From Deinococcus sp. KNUC1210 (GTDB lineage: Bacteria > Deinococcota > Deinococci > Deinococcales > Deinococcaceae): DNA of 64,000 bases. Under the pieces are notes generated by a model. That model was not told the DNA's origin. It was given only the letters and a program-made list of their open reading frames with translations, and did not search any database. The translations under genes were made by a program, and so were the position numbers. Shown piece after piece: positions 60,969 to 64,000 of the stretch (positions are counted from its first letter, which is position 1; each line of letters begins with the position of its first letter). Location of the stretch: assembly GCF_022344005.1 (NCBI RefSeq), contig NZ_CP092189.1:124001-188000 (forward strand). Reading direction: 5' to 3'.

Positions 60969-62504
60969 TTGACCCAACTTGTATCCCTGCCCGCAGCGGG
61001 CGACGTGACCTGGAATCAGGCGATCACCATTCAGGACGTGTGCCGGGTGGCGAGCGGTGCACGGCTGCGGCTGGCCCCCGAAGCGCTGGCCCGGCTGGCC
61101 GAAGCACGGCAGGTTGTCGAAGAGGTGCTGGCATCGGGAACGGTGGTCTACGGGCTGAACACCGGCCTGGGCAGCCTGAAGAAATACGCACTGCCAGAAG
61201 AACAGCTGCTGGAATTCAATGCCCAGGTCATCACCAGTCACGCGGTTTCACTCAGCACCCATGAACTCAGCGAGCGCGGCGTGCGGGCGATCATGGCGGC
61301 GCGGGTGGCCGGGCTGGTGCAGAGCGGCAGCGGCGTGCGCCCCCTGCTGGCCGAACTGCTGGTGAACATGCTGAATGCAGGCGTGCATCCGGTGGTGCGG
61401 CCCAACCACACCAGTCTGGGCGAATCCGACCTCGCGCCGATTGCCCAGATCGCCCTGGTGATGATCGGGCAGGGCGAGGCCAACTATCAGGGCCAGCGGC
61501 TCAGCGGGGCCGAAGCGCTGAGCCGGGCGCAGCTGAGTCCGGTGGTGTTGCAGCCCAAGGAAGGGCTGGGGCTGGTCAGCGCTCAGGCCTACAGCGTGGG
61601 TATGGCGTCGCTGCACATGAGCTGCGCCCAGGAACTGCTCGACGCCTTCGATGTGGCGGCGGCCTACAGCCTGGAGGGCTTTGACGGCAACCCCAGCATC
61701 CTGAATCCGGTGGTGACGCGTGGTCGCCCACTGCCGGGTCAGGCCCGCCGCGCCGACCACCTCAGGGCGCTGCTGGAGGGCAGCAACCTGAAGGAGCGGG
61801 CCAGAAATCTGCAGGACCCGCTTAGTTTCCGCTGCGTGGTGCAGGTGCACGGCGGCTGTGACGAGGTGCTGTATTTCGCCCGCTCGCAGGTGCAGTCGCT
61901 GCTGAACGCTCAGACCGACAATCCGGCAGTGGACGTGCAGGAACGCTGCCTGATCGTGAGCGGAAACTTCGACGGCACAGCGCTCGCACTCGCCACCGAT
62001 ACGCTGCGGCTGGCGCTGCACCGCCTGATCGTGATGAGTGTGCAGCGGGTCAGCAAGATGGTGTGGTCGGAATTCTCCGGTCTGCCTACCGCTCTGGCCG
62101 ACCCGAACGATGCCGAACTGGGCATGACGCTCAACAACGCCTCGCGCAGCATGGCGAGTACGGCAGCGAGGGCGCATGTGCTGGCGCAGCCGTGTAGCCT
62201 GAGCATCACACCGAACACCACCGAGGGCACCGACGACTACTGCAGCATGGCCCCCAACGGCGTCGAAATGCTGGGCGAGCAGCTTGGCCTGGCCCGCACC
62301 ATCGTGGCGCTCGAACTGCTGTTTGCCCATCACGCCCTGAACTGGCGCGGTGAGGCCAGAATTTCGGCGGCGCTCAGACGCGTTCAGAAGCTGCTGGACG
62401 GCTGGATTGCCACCCCGCTCCGCATCAACGAATACATCGGGCAGTTCAGTCTCGATCAGGTGGTGCAGGTCGCCGCCGAAGACCCGGAGCGCGGCTGTTC
62501 CTGA
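60969..62504 (+). CDS. Histidine ammonia-lyase homologue lacking the MIO triad, probable ergothionase
   Basis: A 511-residue member of the aromatic amino acid lyase superfamily. YGLNTGLG, SHAVSLSTHELSERG and QVHGGCDEVL show the fold. But the Ala-Ser-Gly triad that cyclizes to MIO is Gly151-Glu152-Ser153 (TSLGESDLAP), Asn of the LNGTQ motif is Ser204, and Tyr of QDPYS is Leu285. Without MIO, deamination of histidine is unlikely. Ergothionases are HutH relatives that eliminate trimethylamine from ergothioneine, a better leaving group that does not need MIO. The DUF917 and HutU-like neighbours agree. Start at 60969 lies three bases after the previous stop. Confidence 0.85.
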   Translation: MTQLVSLPAAGDVTWNQAITIQDVCRVASGARLRLAPEALARLAEARQVVEEVLASGTVVYGLNTGLGSLKKYALPEEQLLEFNAQVITSHAVSLSTHELSERGVRAIMAARVAGLVQSGSGVRPLLAELLVNMLNAGVHPVVRPNHTSLGESDLAPIAQIALVMIGQGEANYQGQRLSGAEALSRAQLSPVVLQPKEGLGLVSAQAYSVGMASLHMSCAQELLDAFDVAAAYSLEGFDGNPSILNPVVTRGRPLPGQARRADHLRALLEGSNLKERARNLQDPLSFRCVVQVHGGCDEVLYFARSQVQSLLNAQTDNPAVDVQERCLIVSGNFDGTALALATDTLRLALHRLIVMSVQRVSKMVWSEFSGLPTALADPNDAELGMTLNNASRSMASTAARAHVLAQPCSLSITPNTTEGTDDYCSMAPNGVEMLGEQLGLARTIVALELLFAHHALNWRGEARISAALRRVQKLLDGWIATPLRINEYIGQFSLDQVVQVAAEDPERGCS

Positions 62505-62649
62505 CCTGAGGCAGAAGGCGGCTTCACTATCAGCAGGACGGGATATATAAAAGTTGGCATTTCGTATAAGCAACAACAGAATGACATAACACGGTTTCGC
62601 TCAAAACCTGACGATTGGCCGACATTTCATGTTTTGATGAAGCGTCGTT

Positions 62650-62655
62650 TATGAT
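62650..62655 (+). promoter_or_regulatory. Candidate -10 of a leaderless transcript
   Basis: TATGAT lies six bases before the GTG start at 62662, so transcription would begin at or next to the start codon. No ribosome site precedes the gene and no clear -35 was found. Confidence 0.5.
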
Positions 62656-62661
62656 CTTGCT

Positions 62662-63579
62662 GTGACTTCCCGCAACCGTTTTGCCGCGCTGGGGCTGCTG
62701 GCTGCCATGGCTCTTCAAGCGTTCTCTTCCTCCAGTGAAGCCGCGACCTACACCGTGCGGGCCGGCGATACCCTGTACCGCATTGCCAGCTCACACGGCA
62801 CCGATTCACAGAGTCTGATCACGCTCAATCATCTCCGCAGTTCGACCGTCAATGTCGGCCAGCGCCTGCAACTGCCCGCAGCATCTTCAGTCTCCGCGCC
62901 TGCTGCGATCAAGACACCGTCCGTCAAGGCCGCCAGAACCGTCAGGGCAATGCCGCTGCCGCCCGGACTTCCGAAGATTCAGAGTGGCGGCGTGCGCGGA
63001 CCGGTGGCCTGGACGGTGTCACCTGCCGCCACCGTCGCCAGCTTTATCGGCTGGGTACCGACCGTCAACACGGCTGCCTTCGGCAACGCCGTTCCGATCC
63101 GCACCTTCCTGAAGGGACTCAGCTTCGACTTTCAGACCTACAACAACTGCGGCCCGAGTGCGCTGTCGTCGGTCCTGGGCTTCTACAAGGTCCAGATCAG
63201 TCAGGATGCCATCCGCAAAACCACCCGTCAGGGCAACAGCTATATGCAGGTCAGCGCCATTGCTCCCGAACTGGCGCAGTTCGGCCTGAAGACCGTGACC
63301 ATCCGGGGCGGTCAGCTGTCTCAGATCAAACGCATGCTCGCCCTGGGCATCCCGGTGATCGTGTTGCAGTGGTTCGACCGCCCCGGCCATATCGATCACT
63401 TCCGGGTGGTGCGCGGGTACGACGATCAGGCGGGCATCGTGTGGGTCAGCGACAGCATGATCGGTCCGGTCGCCTACCTGCGGTACACCGACTTCGAGGC
63501 GCTGTGGAATACCCAGGGCCGCCAGATGTTCCCGGTCTATCCCGCCAGCTATCAGAGCCAGATTCGCGCTCTGATGTAG
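62662..63579 (+). CDS. Secreted LysM and C39-like peptidase protein
   Basis: A 305-residue exported protein: signal peptide to about residue 28 (FAALGLLAAMALQAFSSSSEAA), one LysM domain about 29-72 (TYTVRAGDTLYRIASSHG) that binds peptidoglycan, a Pro/Ala-rich linker, then a C39-like cysteine peptidase domain about 150-290. The catalytic Cys is in YNNCGPSALSSVL, His in HIDHFRVVRGYDD and Asp in WVSDSMIG. C39-like domains cleave peptides; without an ABC part this is a stand-alone wall-associated enzyme. Leaderless GTG start. Confidence 0.88.
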   Translation: MTSRNRFAALGLLAAMALQAFSSSSEAATYTVRAGDTLYRIASSHGTDSQSLITLNHLRSSTVNVGQRLQLPAASSVSAPAAIKTPSVKAARTVRAMPLPPGLPKIQSGGVRGPVAWTVSPAATVASFIGWVPTVNTAAFGNAVPIRTFLKGLSFDFQTYNNCGPSALSSVLGFYKVQISQDAIRKTTRQGNSYMQVSAIAPELAQFGLKTVTIRGGQLSQIKRMLALGIPVIVLQWFDRPGHIDHFRVVRGYDDQAGIVWVSDSMIGPVAYLRYTDFEALWNTQGRQMFPVYPASYQSQIRALM

Positions 63580-63621
63580 GTCTCTGACGCAGGACAGACA
63601 GCCGGTCCGGGCGCGTCCGGG

Positions 63622-64000
63622 TCAGTTCAGACGGCGTTTGAATTCGCTTCTGAATCTGGCCTGCTCCTGAGCAGTGGACGCAAACCGCGCCGATTCCAGG
63701 CGAATTTCGGCCAGCTCAAAATCGTCGGGGTCGAATTTCAGGCCCTGGGTACACAGCAGCACCACCCGCGCATGGTCGCTCCGTTCCTGCGCCTCCTGAA
63801 TCAGCCCGTTCAGGGTCGCCCGCACGCTGCTCAGCATCTCCTCTCGCAGATTGACCACCCATTCGCTGTCGTCCAGACCGGGCAGCAGTTCGCCCCGATA
63901 GGCGGCCACCGCGCCGGGCAGGTTTTCCTGCGCCAGCCGCGTTCGCAGCAGCTGATAATCACTCGACACGCTCACTTTGGGCGAATACTGATAGGTCGGT
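63622..64000 (-). CDS. BTAD-containing protein, C-terminal part, runs off the right edge
   Basis: The last 125 or so residues of a larger protein whose frame is open to the edge. LAQENLPGAVAAYRGELLPGLDDSEWVVNLREEML and RSDHARVVLLCTQGLKFDPDDFELAEIRLE follow the tetratricopeptide-like bacterial transcriptional activator domain, where short helices pair and the GELLPGLDD segment is characteristic. SARP-type and LAL-type regulators carry it. The DNA-binding or ATPase part would lie past 64000. It is convergent with the LysM gene. Confidence 0.75.
   Translation of the reverse strand, partial: PTYQYSPKVSVSSDYQLLRTRLAQENLPGAVAAYRGELLPGLDDSEWVVNLREEMLSSVRATLNGLIQEAQERSDHARVVLLCTQGLKFDPDDFELAEIRLESARFASTAQEQARFRSEFKRRLN

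Noticed and set aside
54554..62504. Ordinary histidine utilization (hut) operon
   Set aside because: HutI and HutG are missing, and the HutH and HutU homologues lack the MIO triad and the catalytic Cys.

Overview
The window is GC-rich bacterial chromosome with dense, mostly operonic genes, many GTG starts, many 4-nt stop/start overlaps and some apparently leaderless genes. Together with the gene content (glutamate synthase pair, DUF305/DUF3105 pair, a short zinc-ribbon protein, BTAD regulator, amine catabolism) this suggests a Deinococcus-like member of the Deinococcota. That assignment is inference; there is no rRNA here to confirm it. No tRNA, rRNA, CRISPR array or insertion sequence was seen.

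Layout. 1-10402 (minus): a secondary-metabolite operon read as phosphopantetheinyl transferase, a 2527-residue reducing type I PKS, then an NRPS with a heterocyclization (Cy) domain that runs off the left edge. 10641-13867: DUF305/DUF3105 pair, zinc-ribbon protein, gltD. 14025-18897: gltB. 19284-22827: AI-2E-type exporter, lipoprotein, YdcF-type protein, small secreted protein. 23151-23539: guanidine-III riboswitch and Gdx/SugE guanidinium exporter. 23944-31986: a complete amino-sugar operon (MurR/RpiR regulator, ABC importer, GH3 hexosaminidase, NagA, SIS-type deaminase). 32100-42285 (minus): polyamine catabolism (polyamine symporter, Tat-exported spermidine dehydrogenase, two class III aminotransferases, GNAT, amidohydrolase, succinate-semialdehyde dehydrogenase) with a divergent PucR regulator. 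44062-49548 (minus): ethanolamine ammonia-lyase, an amine permease and a PatD aldehyde dehydrogenase. 50163-54147 (minus): YdcSTUV-type polyamine ABC importer. 54554-62504 (plus): IclR regulator and five enzymes. 62662-64000: LysM/C39 protein and the end of a BTAD protein.

The most interesting region is 54554-62504. It looks at first like a histidine utilization (hut) operon, but the HutH homologue lacks the Ala-Ser-Gly triad that forms the MIO cofactor, and the HutU homologue has Ala in place of the catalytic Cys. With a hydantoinase, an N-carbamoyl amino acid hydrolase and a DUF917 protein, the set matches a five-step route from ergothioneine to glutamate (ergothionase, thiourocanate hydratase, thiohydantoin desulfhydrase, hydantoinase, carbamoylase). 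I propose this is an ergothioneine catabolic operon.

Five single-base frameshifts interrupt four otherwise well-conserved genes (NRPS near 1191, gltB near 17228, spermidine dehydrogenase near 40733, hydantoinase near 55383 and 55954). Most lie in short G/C runs, so uncorrected sequencing indels are more likely than real pseudogenes. The window as a whole is a nitrogen-compound scavenging region: guanidine export, amino sugars, polyamines, ethanolamine and probably ergothioneine, with glutamate and ammonia as recurring end products and GltBD nearby to assimilate ammonia.
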